Translations under genes and position numbers: made by a program | In this document: one piece after another, positions 51,245-59,808 of the stretch | How positions within the stretch are numbered: the stretch's first letter is position 1 | Layout: each line of letters begins with the position of its first letter | The notes under the pieces: generated by a model | Told to the model about the DNA's origin: nothing | The model's database searches: none | The model's input: the letters and a program-made list of their open reading frames with translations, nothing else | Assembly: GCA_965198675.1 (NCBI GenBank) | Contig: OZ240666.1 | Coordinates: 496,001 to 560,000 of the forward strand | Origin: Prochloron sp965198675 | GTDB taxonomy: Bacteria; Cyanobacteriota; Cyanobacteriia; Cyanobacteriales; Prochloraceae | Reading direction: 5' to 3' | Length of the DNA: 64,000 bases

Positions 51245-51844
51245 TCACCCTACCTTTATCAATGATAGCTTGAAAGGCTGCCACAGAGTGGTTATAAGCT
51301 TTTGAGCCTCGGTAAAGTCTCGATCCCCCGTTATCAAATAATCGGCTTGAGAAGTAAGGGCGCAGGCGAGAAATTTGGCATCTTTTCTATCTCGCGGAAA
51401 ATCGATAGAAATATTGACTTCAATGATAGTGATAAAGGTTTTAATTAATCTCAGCCAGCGTTCTTGGATCGAGTCAGATAAATTAAGTTTTTTGCGTTTA
51501 ATAACTGCTCGATACTCTTTCAATATTTCTGGTGATACTATCCACTCAATCAGTGACCAGGACGCCAAGGGCGGGACGCCAAGGGCGGTTGCTTGCGCAA
51601 AGCTTGCGCTTTGCTTCGCAATACCAATTACCAGTCCTGCTCAGGCCAACCGGGGCAGTCAGGCAGGCGTATGATGGGGGGGTTCAGACCCAAAGAAGAA
51701 CATTTAACTGGTAACTGGTTACTGACTAACTGGTAACTGCTGATATTTGTCGGTTTGAGCAGCTACAGACAGAATAACTTGTTCAGGTATACCATCTTTT
51801 AAAGCGGCGGACACGACAATATTTGTATCAATAATAACTTTCAT
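51245..51844 (-). pseudogene. PIN-domain toxin gene split by about 180 bp of repeats
   Basis: The N-terminal fragment (51844-51719) begins MKVIIDTNIVVSAALKDGIP, with the first PIN acidic residue (IDTN), and ends in repeat sequence. The C-terminal fragment resumes at about 51552 with EWIVSPEILKEYRAVIKRKK and includes DFPRDRKDAKFLACAL and YLITGDRDF, the remaining acidic residues. Between them lie TGGTAAC units, ATCATACGCCTGCCTGACTG and an R6 mosaic. Removal would give a normal PIN toxin of about 140 residues (COG1569-like). Its ATG overlaps the antitoxin stop (ATGA), so this was a type II toxin-antitoxin operon. Confidence 0.85.
51553..51735. repeat. Composite repeat block inserted in the PIN gene
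   Basis: Order on the plus strand: CAGTGACCAG, R6 units (GACGCCAAGGGCGGGACGCC then GCAAAGCTTGCGCTTTGCTT), CCTGCTCAGGCCAACC, GGCGTATGATGGGGGG, then TGGTAAC/TGGTTAC heptamers. Several of these pieces are also found together at 18865-18900 and 23250-23480. Confidence 0.85.
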
Positions 51845-52080
51845 TGTCCTCGACGATAAGCATCAATTTCAGCTGCTATTTCTTCCTCAGTAATGGCTTG
51901 TGATGAGGGAAGGGATTGAATTTCTTTAAAAAGCTCTTTTAATTCTTGAACCAAGGCTTTTCTAGCTGGTATTTCCGCACTCATCGTGATTTCAACCTTT
52001 TCCCCCTCCTCAAAAGGAAGGTTCGTTAAAACAAGTTGTTTGGAGTCTTCTATGATGAGAGTTTTTTTGTAAGTCGTCAT
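51841..52080 (-). CDS. Antitoxin of the PIN-domain pair
   Basis: 79 residues. MTTYKKTLIIEDSKQLVLTN and LPFEEGEKVEITMS resemble the beta-rich N-terminal DNA-binding part of AbrB- or RelB-like antitoxins, with an acidic helical C-terminus (AITEEEIAAEIDAYRRGQ) that would bind the toxin. Its TGA overlaps the toxin ATG by 4 bp. It looks intact though the toxin is split, so it may persist as an orphan. Confidence 0.75.
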   Translation of the reverse strand: MTTYKKTLIIEDSKQLVLTNLPFEEGEKVEITMSAEIPARKALVQELKELFKEIQSLPSSQAITEEEIAAEIDAYRRGQ

Positions 52081-52356
52081 GGCTTTATGGCGCTACGCAC
52101 GGGAATCTGGAAGAAGAAAGCCTTATACAACAAGGGTTTCATACACGGGCGGTTGCTATAAATACCCTGGTTTGATGGGCAATGCCCACCCTACAAGCTG
52201 TAGGTTGGGGTTACCCTGGTACCCAGTTGGGGTTTTATAAGCAAGGTTTGCGCCCTTAACCTGAATTGCAGACACGCAGTTTGGTGTTGTTAAGGCGGTT
52301 GCTATAAATACTCTGGTTTGGTGGGCAATGCCCACCCTACGATTATTTTGGTTAGG
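52081..52356. other. Gap with two R2 hairpins
   Basis: R2 hairpins at 52174-52194 and 52319-52340, each preceded by GGCGGTTGCTATAAATAC. No coding sequence is visible. The second may lie close to the 3' end of the oxidoreductase gene. Confidence 0.6.
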
Positions 52357-53361
52357 TTACTCAATAGTTAGAGCAATTTTTCCCGTCATGGAACCATTTT
52401 CTAAGGTTTGATGAGCTAAAGCAGCCTTAGAGAGAGGAAAGGTTTGATTCAGATGAATTTTCAGCTTGCCCTCATCAATCCAGGTAGCACATTCTTGGAG
52501 TATTTCTGCTTGCTGTTCCTGAAGGGCGATTGCTCCCTCTAACATGGGCGTTAGCATGAGTTCCAACCCCAGACGCAGATTGCGCTGGCGAGCAACTTTC
52601 AAATTGCCCACACTAGAGTCTGGTTCGAGAATGGTCACAATGTCGCCATATATCCGCACCGCAGCACAGGTATCAAAGAAAGTTTTGCCCCCAACAGTGT
52701 CGAAAGCCAAATCCACTCCTTTTCCTGCCGTCCAATTTAAAGCAGCTTGGACGAAATCTATTTGCTTGTATAGAATAGGCTCGTCTGCACCTAATTGTCG
52801 CACTAATCTGGCTTTGTCGGAGCCACCGACAGTGGTACAAACCTCAGCCCCTTTGATTTTAGCTAACTGGATCGCCACATGACCCACACCTCCCGCTCCG
52901 GCGTGGATCAGTACCTTCTGTCCTGCTGTTAATCTACCGCGATTGTAGAGAGCTTCCCAGGCAGTGATTAAGACTAGGGGAGCTGCTGCTGCTTCGGCAA
53001 AAGAAAGGGAGGAGGGTTTAGCCGCCACAAACCGTTCGTCTACTACCGCCAACTCAGCATAATTGCCAGTGCCTTTTTTTCCCAGTCCGCCGTCGCAAAA
53101 ATAGACTTCGTCTCCTGGTTTAAATTTGCTGACTTCAGTCCCCACAGCTTCCACGATTCCCGCACCGTCACAGCCTAAAATAGCTGGCATCTCCTCTGAG
53201 TAAAAAGTACCTCGAGAGCGCAGTTTGGTGTCGATGGGATTGACTCCTGCTGCTTTGAGACGAACGAGGATTTCTCTTGGCTGTTGAATTTGCGGCGCTG
53301 GCAGATCCTGAAGTTGCAAGACATCAGGACTACCTGCTGTTGTCATAACAATCCCTTTCAT
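52357..53361 (-). CDS. Zinc-type alcohol dehydrogenase-like / quinone oxidoreductase
   Basis: A 334-residue medium-chain dehydrogenase/reductase. The N-terminal catalytic fold has GVNPIDTKLRSRG and ILGCDGAGIVEAVG; the nucleotide-binding motif is VLIHAGAGGVGHVAIQLAK (about residues 147-165), of the NADPH quinone oxidoreductase type. The zinc-ligand cysteines of true alcohol dehydrogenases are not present in the usual places, so a quinone or enone reductase is more likely. Start ATG 53361. The substrate is unknown and there is no operon partner. Confidence 0.88.
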   Translation of the reverse strand: MKGIVMTTAGSPDVLQLQDLPAPQIQQPREILVRLKAAGVNPIDTKLRSRGTFYSEEMPAILGCDGAGIVEAVGTEVSKFKPGDEVYFCDGGLGKKGTGNYAELAVVDERFVAAKPSSLSFAEAAAAPLVLITAWEALYNRGRLTAGQKVLIHAGAGGVGHVAIQLAKIKGAEVCTTVGGSDKARLVRQLGADEPILYKQIDFVQAALNWTAGKGVDLAFDTVGGKTFFDTCAAVRIYGDIVTILEPDSSVGNLKVARQRNLRLGLELMLTPMLEGAIALQEQQAEILQECATWIDEGKLKIHLNQTFPLSKAALAHQTLENGSMTGKIALTIE

Positions 53362-53802
53362 GTAAACCTCACGGGAGTTTGGAAACCACCATTTTCAAAT
53401 GGTGTCCGAAAAACGACACGAGCGCGCGCCATTAATCAATGCCGCGCGCAGTCCCCCGGCATTGATTAATGGCGGGGGAGAGGGAAATTGTTATATCCCT
53501 CAAAACTCCCATTGCTGGGGTAAAGTTAGCCGAGCTAACCCACCCCTACCCCCTCCCGGGAGGGGGAAAGGGGGGTGGGTAGGAACTTTAACTCTTGCCA
53601 ATAACGTAGTCAGTTAAGTAGGATGCGTTAGCACACGTCTGGAGAAGTGTTTAAAGCTGACAGCTATGGCGTAACGCATCCTACGGCTGGTCAGCTAACT
53701 GAAGAGGAGGCACGAGAGCAACGCTACTTCAGTGCGGGGTGCTGACTGCTGCCATTTCCTCCAGAGAGTATTAAACTGTAATTATACCACTGACAGTCCA
53801 TC
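53362..53802. other. Repeat-filled gap upstream of the DUF3611 gene
   Basis: Contains two inverted R8 copies (GCCATTAATCAATGCCGCGC and CGGCATTGATTAATGGCGGG, 53425-53472), an R5 palindrome (53537-53582) and an R4 long hairpin (GTAGGATGCGTTA ... TAACGCATCCTAC, 53618-53684). Promoters on both sides are expected but not identifiable. Confidence 0.75.
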
Positions 53803-54384
53803 ATGAACGACAATTACGAACTTACCCCTTCTCGTGAGCTACCCCCTAACGTGCTGCGAGCTTCCACAATCCTGAAACAGGTAGGACTGCTCGGTTTCTG
53901 GGTGCAGTTAGTCTTAGGTGTTATCGCTGCTGTCATATTATTAATTGCCAGTTTTGGTCTGGTTACGGAAAAAACAGCCAACGAAGGTAACCCCAGCGGT
54001 TTGGGTATTTTTTGTGCTACAGCAGGATTAATTGCTCTAGTCATGAGTATCTTCTTTTTTTCCCGTTATATCAATATTTCTAAACTGCTGCGCAGTATGG
54101 ATTCCAATCTACGCCCCAAGAAAACAGAGACTCTGGGGGCAATTAAATTTGGACTAATTTTTAATTTGGTGGGCATGTTCATGTCCATTATGGGAGCAGA
54201 AATATTTGTTGCCATAGTTTTGGGCAAATCTTTGGTTTTTAATCCTAACCTGAGGGGCCTTGATTCAGGGCAATTTGTTAATTCTACCGATATTTTTATT
54301 ATTTTAGCCAACACCCACACTATTTTCGCTCACTTTACCGGTATTGGTTCTTCCCTGTGGTTACTTGACCGCATTAATAAATGA
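53803..54384 (+). CDS. DUF3611-family membrane protein
   Basis: A 193-residue protein with four hydrophobic segments (about 30-52, 68-87, 110-135 and 160-180). The N-terminus (ELPPNVLRASTILKQVGLLGFWVQLVLGV) and HTIFAHFTGIGSSLWLLDRI at the end match a cyanobacterial/plastid DUF3611 family (listed as ELPPNVLRAS and FWVQLVLGV). Relatives in plants are chloroplast membrane proteins of unclear function. Start ATG 53803. A Ycf20-type gene follows after 12 bp, so the pair probably forms an operon. Confidence 0.85.
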   Translation: MNDNYELTPSRELPPNVLRASTILKQVGLLGFWVQLVLGVIAAVILLIASFGLVTEKTANEGNPSGLGIFCATAGLIALVMSIFFFSRYINISKLLRSMDSNLRPKKTETLGAIKFGLIFNLVGMFMSIMGAEIFVAIVLGKSLVFNPNLRGLDSGQFVNSTDIFIILANTHTIFAHFTGIGSSLWLLDRINK

Positions 54385-54396
54385 ATTTAATCGATT

Positions 54397-54735
54397 ATGC
54401 AAAACACCCGTCTCAATAATATTTTGAACTCCGTCGTTGAAAGACTAGGGCTATTTTTTGGCAATCCTTGGCGACGTCTTTCTTTAGTTACAATGAGTTT
54501 TCTCATAGGTATTTTTATCGGGGAAGCTGTTTCTACTACCGCAGGACAAACAGGTAGTTGGGATATAACCCTAGCAGCCATATTACTGCTGTTTACTGAA
54601 TTAATTAGTCAATTTGTTTACAGTCGCAAGGGTGACGGGGGGAAGAGAAGAGCGCTTTGGCTCGAGGTTCTTAATGTTTTCAAAATTGGTTTAGTATACA
54701 GTTTATATCTTGAAGCATTTAAATTAGGTTCTTGA
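54397..54735 (+). CDS. ycf20: Ycf20-family (DUF565) protein
   Basis: A 112-residue membrane protein. RLNNILNSVVERLGLFFGNP, then WRRLSLVTMSFLIGIFIGEA and WLEVLNVFKIGLVYSLYLEA match the Ycf20 family, which is conserved in cyanobacteria and algal plastids and linked in algae to non-photochemical quenching. Two to three transmembrane segments are seen. Start ATG 54397. Confidence 0.88.
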   Translation: MQNTRLNNILNSVVERLGLFFGNPWRRLSLVTMSFLIGIFIGEAVSTTAGQTGSWDITLAAILLLFTELISQFVYSRKGDGGKRRALWLEVLNVFKIGLVYSLYLEAFKLGS

Positions 54736-55101
54736 CAATATTATACCATATTATTGACAGATATAGCGCAACGCAGGTGGAAAAAGGTCAAGAAATATTC
54801 AACTCTCGGTTCTCCTAAAAGCCAACCGTTTCACCAGTAAACCCAGTTGAGGTCCTATTCTCCCGGGAGCATTTTCTGAAAGTAGCGGATGGTTTCCGGA
54901 TAATGAGCTATAGATATTTATCCATATATAAATCAAGTTAATTAACCTTTTCTTAATGTAAAATTAGTAGATAATTAATCATAAGATTACTTTCTCTTAA
55001 AATTAAGAAATTAGAGTTGTTACTTGTGTGATCTGGGCAAACACTGAGTCAATCAAAAATGCCTCCAGAACGCAAAAAAATAGAGCGAGATTTAGTTACA
55101 G
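54736..55101. other. Upstream region of the pst operon
   Basis: 366 bp that are AT-rich toward the 3' half and free of the dispersed repeats. It contains a Pho-box-like direct repeat (54941-54959) and should hold the pstS promoter. A hairpin-like GGTTCTCCTAAAAGCCAACC stretch near 54808-54827 is of uncertain meaning. Confidence 0.6.
54941..54959 (+). promoter_or_regulatory. Pho-box-like site upstream of pstS
   Basis: Two 8-bp half-sites, ATTAACCT and CTTAATGT, separated by TTT. This fits the cyanobacterial SphR/PhoB pattern of CTTAACCT repeats with 3-bp spacers, though the second half-site has two to three mismatches. It lies about 143 bp before the pstS start. Confidence 0.55.
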
Positions 55102-56073
55102 ATGAATTTGAAGCGCAATATTGGCAAAATAGCAGGTGTGGTGGCACTGGTGGCCGCAACCATAGGATTAGCTGTACCCGCAGTTCAGTCTCAAAATAGA
55201 ACCAGAATCAAAATTGACGGTTCTAGCACTGTCTTCCCCATTACCGAAGCAGTAGCGGAAGAATTCCAAAACGAACAAAACGGTAGAGTACAAGTAACTG
55301 TTGGTATTTCCGGTACTGGCGGCGGTTTCAAGAAGTTTTGCTCTGACAACCCATCGGTTCGGACTCACATATCCGATGCTTCTCGACCCATGAAGAAGAA
55401 AGAGCAAGATATGTGTAGAGCTCAGGGTATTGAGTATATTGAACTGCCAGTTGCTTATGATGCCATTACCATAGTAATTAATCGCAACAATAGTTGGGCT
55501 GAAAGCATGACTACGGATGACCTCAAGAAAATGTGGGATTCCGCCGGTCAAGATAGAGTCACTCGGTGGAGTCAGGTCAATCCCAGTTGGCCCAATGCAC
55601 CTTTAAATCTTTACGGTCCCGGTGCTGATTCGGGAACTTTTGATTATTTCAATGAAGTTATTATCGGTAAAGGTAATAGCAGTCGCGGCGATTACACTGC
55701 CAGCGAAGATGACAATGTTTTGGTGCAAGGGATAGCTAACGATAAGAATGCTATTGGCTATTTTGGTCTTGCATATTACTTAGAAAACAAAGACAAAATT
55801 CGAGCTGTTGCCGTTGATGGTGTTTTGCCTTCGCCTTACACTGTTAACAATGGAACCTATACTCCTCTGTCTCGACCCATTTATATCTATGTTAATAAAG
55901 AGGCAGCTAATGATCCAGCAGTAAAGCGATTCGTGGAGTATTATCTTCAAAATGCTAGGGAATATGTAGAGGAAGTTGGTTACGTTTCTCTGTCAGCAGC
56001 TGATTACCAGAAGGCACTAGACCGTTTCCAAAATCGGGAGACTGGTAGAGTTTCTCTCAGAGAAGGATTATAG
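55102..56073 (+). CDS. pstS: Phosphate ABC transporter, periplasmic binding protein
   Basis: A 323-residue protein with a Sec signal peptide (residues 1-30, ending AVQS). The mature N-terminus RIKIDGSSTVFPITEAVAEE binds phosphate; VGISGTGGGFKKFC and YGPGADSGTFDYFNE are further ligand loops. This is the PstS/SphX type common in cyanobacteria. No lipobox Cys follows the signal, so it is soluble in the periplasm. It is the first gene of pstSCAB and is probably induced by phosphate shortage. Confidence 0.96.
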   Translation: MNLKRNIGKIAGVVALVAATIGLAVPAVQSQNRTRIKIDGSSTVFPITEAVAEEFQNEQNGRVQVTVGISGTGGGFKKFCSDNPSVRTHISDASRPMKKKEQDMCRAQGIEYIELPVAYDAITIVINRNNSWAESMTTDDLKKMWDSAGQDRVTRWSQVNPSWPNAPLNLYGPGADSGTFDYFNEVIIGKGNSSRGDYTASEDDNVLVQGIANDKNAIGYFGLAYYLENKDKIRAVAVDGVLPSPYTVNNGTYTPLSRPIYIYVNKEAANDPAVKRFVEYYLQNAREYVEEVGYVSLSAADYQKALDRFQNRETGRVSLREGL

Positions 56074-56154
56074 AGGTTTAGGTGAGCATTGCCCACTACT
56101 CTCTCTTCTCTCTCTGCGTCCTCTGCGTCTCTGCGGTTTATTATTCTTAATTAA

Positions 56155-57063
56155 ATGACAGAACAAAGAAAACTTCCTTCTAAGTTAATTCGGAATATAC
56201 GAGAAAAGTTCATTGAGTTTGTTTTATTTCTCGCAGCCTTTTCTTCAGTAGCCACCACAGTGGCAATTCTCTTTATCCTCATTAAAGAGTCTTTAGCATT
56301 TTTTGCTGAAGTTCCTTTGTTGGACTTTCTCACGGATACCCAATGGACTCCCTTGTTTGGGGATGCTCACTACGGCATTTTACCTCTTTTGACGGGAACA
56401 CTCATGACTTCAATGGTTGCTCTCACAGTTGCCATTCCCATGGGAACTATAGCAGCAATTTATTTGAGTGAATTTGCCCCAAATACCCTGAGAGAAATAG
56501 TTAAACCCTGCTTGGAATTACTCGCTGCCATTCCCACTGTAGTTTACGGTTACTTTGCCCTGTTATTTGTCAGTCCATTGTTGCAACAGGTTTTTCCTGA
56601 GTTGTCCTATTTTAATATGTTGAGTGCAGGGCTGGTGATGGGAATTATGATTATTCCCTTCATCAGTTCCATTAGCGAAGACGCTATGCGCTCTGTTCCT
56701 TTAGGGTTGCGGGAAGGTTCTTATGCTATGGGGGCAACGCGACTACAAACAGCGTTAAAAGTAGTATTTCCCGCAGCAATTTCTGGCATTAGTGCCGCTT
56801 ATATTTTAGCCACATCCCGTGCGGTAGGGGAAACCATGATTGTGGCAGTAGCGGCGGGTTTGCAGCCCAAAATAGTCTGGCATCCATTCCAACAGGGTGC
56901 TACTATTACAGCTTATATTGTCCAGGTTAGTTTGGGAGATTTGCCTCACGGAACCATAGAATACCAAACCATTTTTGCAGCGGGGCTGACTTTGGTGTTG
57001 ATGACCTTAATACTGAATATCATCGGATATTTCTTAGCCAAGCATTATCGGGAAATTTATTAA
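56155..57063 (+). CDS. pstC: Phosphate ABC transporter permease PstC
   Basis: A 302-residue membrane protein with about six transmembrane helices. TDTQWTPLFGDAHYGILPLL and the EAA-loop region REGSYAMGATRLQTALKVVFPA are typical. Start ATG 56155, 82 bp after pstS; an R1-type minisatellite (56104-56140) lies in that gap. pstA starts 1 bp after the stop. Confidence 0.96.
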   Translation: MTEQRKLPSKLIRNIREKFIEFVLFLAAFSSVATTVAILFILIKESLAFFAEVPLLDFLTDTQWTPLFGDAHYGILPLLTGTLMTSMVALTVAIPMGTIAAIYLSEFAPNTLREIVKPCLELLAAIPTVVYGYFALLFVSPLLQQVFPELSYFNMLSAGLVMGIMIIPFISSISEDAMRSVPLGLREGSYAMGATRLQTALKVVFPAAISGISAAYILATSRAVGETMIVAVAAGLQPKIVWHPFQQGATITAYIVQVSLGDLPHGTIEYQTIFAAGLTLVLMTLILNIIGYFLAKHYREIY

Positions 57064-57064
57064 A

Positions 57065-57988
57065 ATGTCAAGTTTAAATTTAGCGGAAATAAGAGCTAAT
57101 ATTAGTCGCCGCCAGCAGATTAATAAGATTTTTGCCCTTCTTGGCTTGTTGGTGATTTTTGTGGCCATTTTAACCTTGCTGGGGCTAATATTAGAGATGG
57201 TAATAGATGGTCATTCTCGCATTGCACCTGATTTTTTTACCTCTTTTCCCAGTCGGAAACCGGAAAAAGCAGGGATTCTGGCTGCTTGGGTAGGAACTAG
57301 TTTGGTAATGTTAGTAACTGCTGTATCGGCAGTTCCTTTAGGAGTAGCATCCGCCATTTATTTGGAAGAATATGCTCGGAAAAATTTGCTGGCTGATTTG
57401 ATTGAAATTAATGTCACAAATTTAGCTGGAGTTCCTTCTATTGTTTACGGTTTGTTGGCTCTCGGTTTATTTGTCTATCAGTTAAATTTGGGGGAGAGCA
57501 TTCTCACGGCGGGTTTAACTTTAGCTCTCTTGATTTTACCCGTGGTAATTGTGACAACACGAGAAGCACTGCGAGCCATTCCTAATAGTTTGCGAGAGGC
57601 TGCCTATGCTTTAGGAGCTAGTAAATGGCAAATGATTTGGGACCACATTTTGCCTTATTCATTTAGTAGTATTTTAACGGGGGCAATTGTAGGTTTGTCT
57701 CGGGCAATTGGAGAAACTGCTCCTATTATTACGATTGGCGCTTTAACCTTTATTGCCTTTTTACCCGATTCTCCTTTGAGAGAAGAATTTCCCTATATCT
57801 CCTTTGCATGGCTCCAGGCTCCTTTTACAGTAATGCCAATTCAGATGTTTAACTGGGTATCTCGCCCCAATGCCGAATTTCATATCAATGCGGCTGCCGC
57901 TGGTACAGTCTTAATTTGTATGACTTTGGTAATGAACGGCATTGCTATTTATTTACGTTATCTCTTTCGAAAAGGTATAAAATGGTAA
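57065..57988 (+). CDS. pstA: Phosphate ABC transporter permease PstA
   Basis: A 307-residue permease paired with PstC. VTNLAGVPSIVYGLLALGLF and LREAAYALGASKWQMIWDHI (the EAA loop) and GETAPIITIGALTFIA match PstA. The start ATG 57065 follows the pstC stop by 1 bp; the stop overlaps the pstB start (ATGGTAA). Confidence 0.96.
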   Translation: MSSLNLAEIRANISRRQQINKIFALLGLLVIFVAILTLLGLILEMVIDGHSRIAPDFFTSFPSRKPEKAGILAAWVGTSLVMLVTAVSAVPLGVASAIYLEEYARKNLLADLIEINVTNLAGVPSIVYGLLALGLFVYQLNLGESILTAGLTLALLILPVVIVTTREALRAIPNSLREAAYALGASKWQMIWDHILPYSFSSILTGAIVGLSRAIGETAPIITIGALTFIAFLPDSPLREEFPYISFAWLQAPFTVMPIQMFNWVSRPNAEFHINAAAAGTVLICMTLVMNGIAIYLRYLFRKGIKW

Positions 57989-58779
57989 ACAATATTTCTG
58001 AAGAATTGTCTGATGGGGTTACTTTTAAGCCCAAAGCGGAGGTGAAAAACCTCAATTTTTACTATGGCTCGATTCAGGCGCTGAAAAATATTAATTTGGC
58101 AGTGCCGGAAAAGCAAGTAACGGCTCTCATTGGACCTTCTGGATGCGGGAAAACAACTTTTATCCGTTGTTTTAATCGGATGCACGACCTTTACCCTGGG
58201 AATCGGTATGAAGGGCAAATTTTGTTGGAAAAAATTAATATTTTGGCTCCAGAAGTTGACCCCATTGAAGTGCGGATGCGTATTAGCATGGTATTTCAAA
58301 AGCCCAATCCCTTTCCCAAGTCAATTTATGAAAATGTGACTTACGGTTTGCGAGTGAGAGGAGAAAATAAGCGCAGTTTGCTTGATGAGAAAGTAGAGGA
58401 AGCATTGCGGGGGGCTGCGTTATGGAATGAAGTGAAAGACCGTTTGAATCAGTTGGCATTGAATTTATCTGGAGGACAACAACAGCGATTGTGCATTGCG
58501 AGAGCATTGGTAGTAGATCCGGAAATTGTCTTGTTCGACGAACCTACTTCTGCTTTAGACCCTATTGCTACTGCTAGTATTGAAGAGTTAATGAGTGACT
58601 TGAAAGAGAAAGTAACGATTTTGATTGTTACTCATAGCATGCAACAAGCAGCCAGGTTTTCCGACTATACAGCGTTCATGTATTTAGGGGAATTGTTAGA
58701 GTTTAATAAGACGGAAACTATGTTTACACGACCTTCTAATAAGATGACGGAGGATTATATTAGCGGTCGTACTGGTTAA
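57982..58779 (+). CDS. pstB: Phosphate ABC transporter ATPase PstB
   Basis: A 265-residue ATPase. Walker A is LIGPSGCGKTTFIRC, the signature is LSGGQQQRLCIARALV and Walker B is IVLFDEPTSALDP, with the PstB-specific FNRMHDLYPGNRYEG after Walker A. I chose the ATG at 57982 (MVNNISEELSDG), which overlaps pstA by 7 bp; the frame is open further upstream but that part is within pstA. No phoU follows. Confidence 0.96.
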   Translation: MVNNISEELSDGVTFKPKAEVKNLNFYYGSIQALKNINLAVPEKQVTALIGPSGCGKTTFIRCFNRMHDLYPGNRYEGQILLEKINILAPEVDPIEVRMRISMVFQKPNPFPKSIYENVTYGLRVRGENKRSLLDEKVEEALRGAALWNEVKDRLNQLALNLSGGQQQRLCIARALVVDPEIVLFDEPTSALDPIATASIEELMSDLKEKVTILIVTHSMQQAARFSDYTAFMYLGELLEFNKTETMFTRPSNKMTEDYISGRTG

Positions 58780-59207
58780 AATGGGGTGATAGGGTGATAT
58801 TTTATAGCCCAAGGCGCGTAGGGGGGCAATTGGGACAACTTTTGGTACCCAATAGGTTAGAGTAAATTTATTATTGCCCACCAACAGGAGATTTGTATTT
58901 AATGGCGATCGCCTATAATCTATTATACTCATGGAATTATACAATACTTATTGTATAGCGCCCAAGGACGGAAATCGGGAGTCGGGAGTCGGGGAAGAAG
59001 TTACAATAGGATTATCTGAGGGATCAGGAGAGATTAGATTGTAGGTTGGGCCGACAGGCAACTGTCGGGGTAACGAAACCCAACACTCCAAGGAAATTAA
59101 AGTAAATTTGTGTTGGGTTTCGCTATCGCTCTACCCAACCTACCCATAAATTGGTTAACAATTAATATAAGCTTGTGCTATAGTGTGGATAATTCACCAA
59201 TATTGAC
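58780..59207. other. Gap with R7 hairpins between pstB and the toxin pair
   Basis: Two R7 units in inverted orientation (GTAGGTTGGG ... CGAAACCCAAC, 59041-59075, and GTTGGGTTTCG ... CCCAACCTAC, 59112-59143) form one large hairpin of about 100 bp. A GGGAGTCGGGAGTCGGGG tract lies at 58977-58994 and one GCGATCGC at about 58904. No gene is seen. Confidence 0.7.
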
Positions 59208-59390
59208 ATGAAAGGAATTCAATTTGTGGTTAACGAGAGCGGTGAAAAGACGGCTGTCCTTATCGATCTCGAACAGTGGGGGGAACTTTGGGAAGACTTT
59301 TATGACGCTCTGGTGTCGCAGAATCGCCAAGAAGAGCCAGAAGTGTCTTGGGAACAATTGAAGGCAGAAATGGAGTCACAGCAGTCTTGA
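59208..59390 (+). CDS. Antitoxin of a RelE/ParE-type pair
   Basis: A 60-residue acidic protein: MKGIQFVVNESGEKTAVLID then LEQWGELWEDFYDALVSQNR. The beta-strand N-terminus (KTAVLIDLEQW) resembles Phd/RelB-like antitoxins, where the 'AVLI' strand builds the dimer. Its TGA overlaps the toxin's TTG start (TTGA). Confidence 0.8.
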   Translation: MKGIQFVVNESGEKTAVLIDLEQWGELWEDFYDALVSQNRQEEPEVSWEQLKAEMESQQS

Positions 59391-59647
59391 AGGAATACCT
59401 TTTACGTTTTAAAGTCTCGGCAGCAAAAGAGTTTCGTAGTTTGCCTAATGCAGTCAAGCAAAGGGTCGCAAACGCACTGGATCTGCTTAAGCTTGAGCCT
59501 CGTCCCTCTGGGATTAAGAAACTTCAAGACAGCAACCTGTATCGAATCCGTGTTGGTGACTATCGTATTGTCTACGAAATTGACGAGGGCGATCGGTTAA
59601 TTAGGGTTACGCGCGTCCGCCATCGTCGCGAGGTTTACCGCAACTAA
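59387..59647 (+). CDS. RelE/ParE-type toxin
   Basis: An 86-residue protein with the RelE fold: LLRFKVSAAKEFRSLPNAVK, IKKLQDSNLYRIRVGDYRIV and RVRHRREVY. These are the standard conserved blocks, with basic residues at the RNA-cutting face. I chose the TTG at 59387, which overlaps the antitoxin stop; the longer upstream frame lies within the antitoxin gene. The pair appears complete, unlike the other two toxin pairs in the window. Confidence 0.85.
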   Translation: MKEYLLRFKVSAAKEFRSLPNAVKQRVANALDLLKLEPRPSGIKKLQDSNLYRIRVGDYRIVYEIDEGDRLIRVTRVRHRREVYRN

Positions 59648-59808
59648 TAACTTCTCAATTAACTTGACGCCTATGCTGTAGTCGGCTCCAGATTGTCTTG
59701 AGCGCTTCTCGGTCGCCCATTTATCGATGTATAATTATTAGACTCATGAAGGTGGGCAGTGCCTTTACTTCTTTTGGTGGGCAGTGCCCACCCTACAGAA
59801 AACTATTT

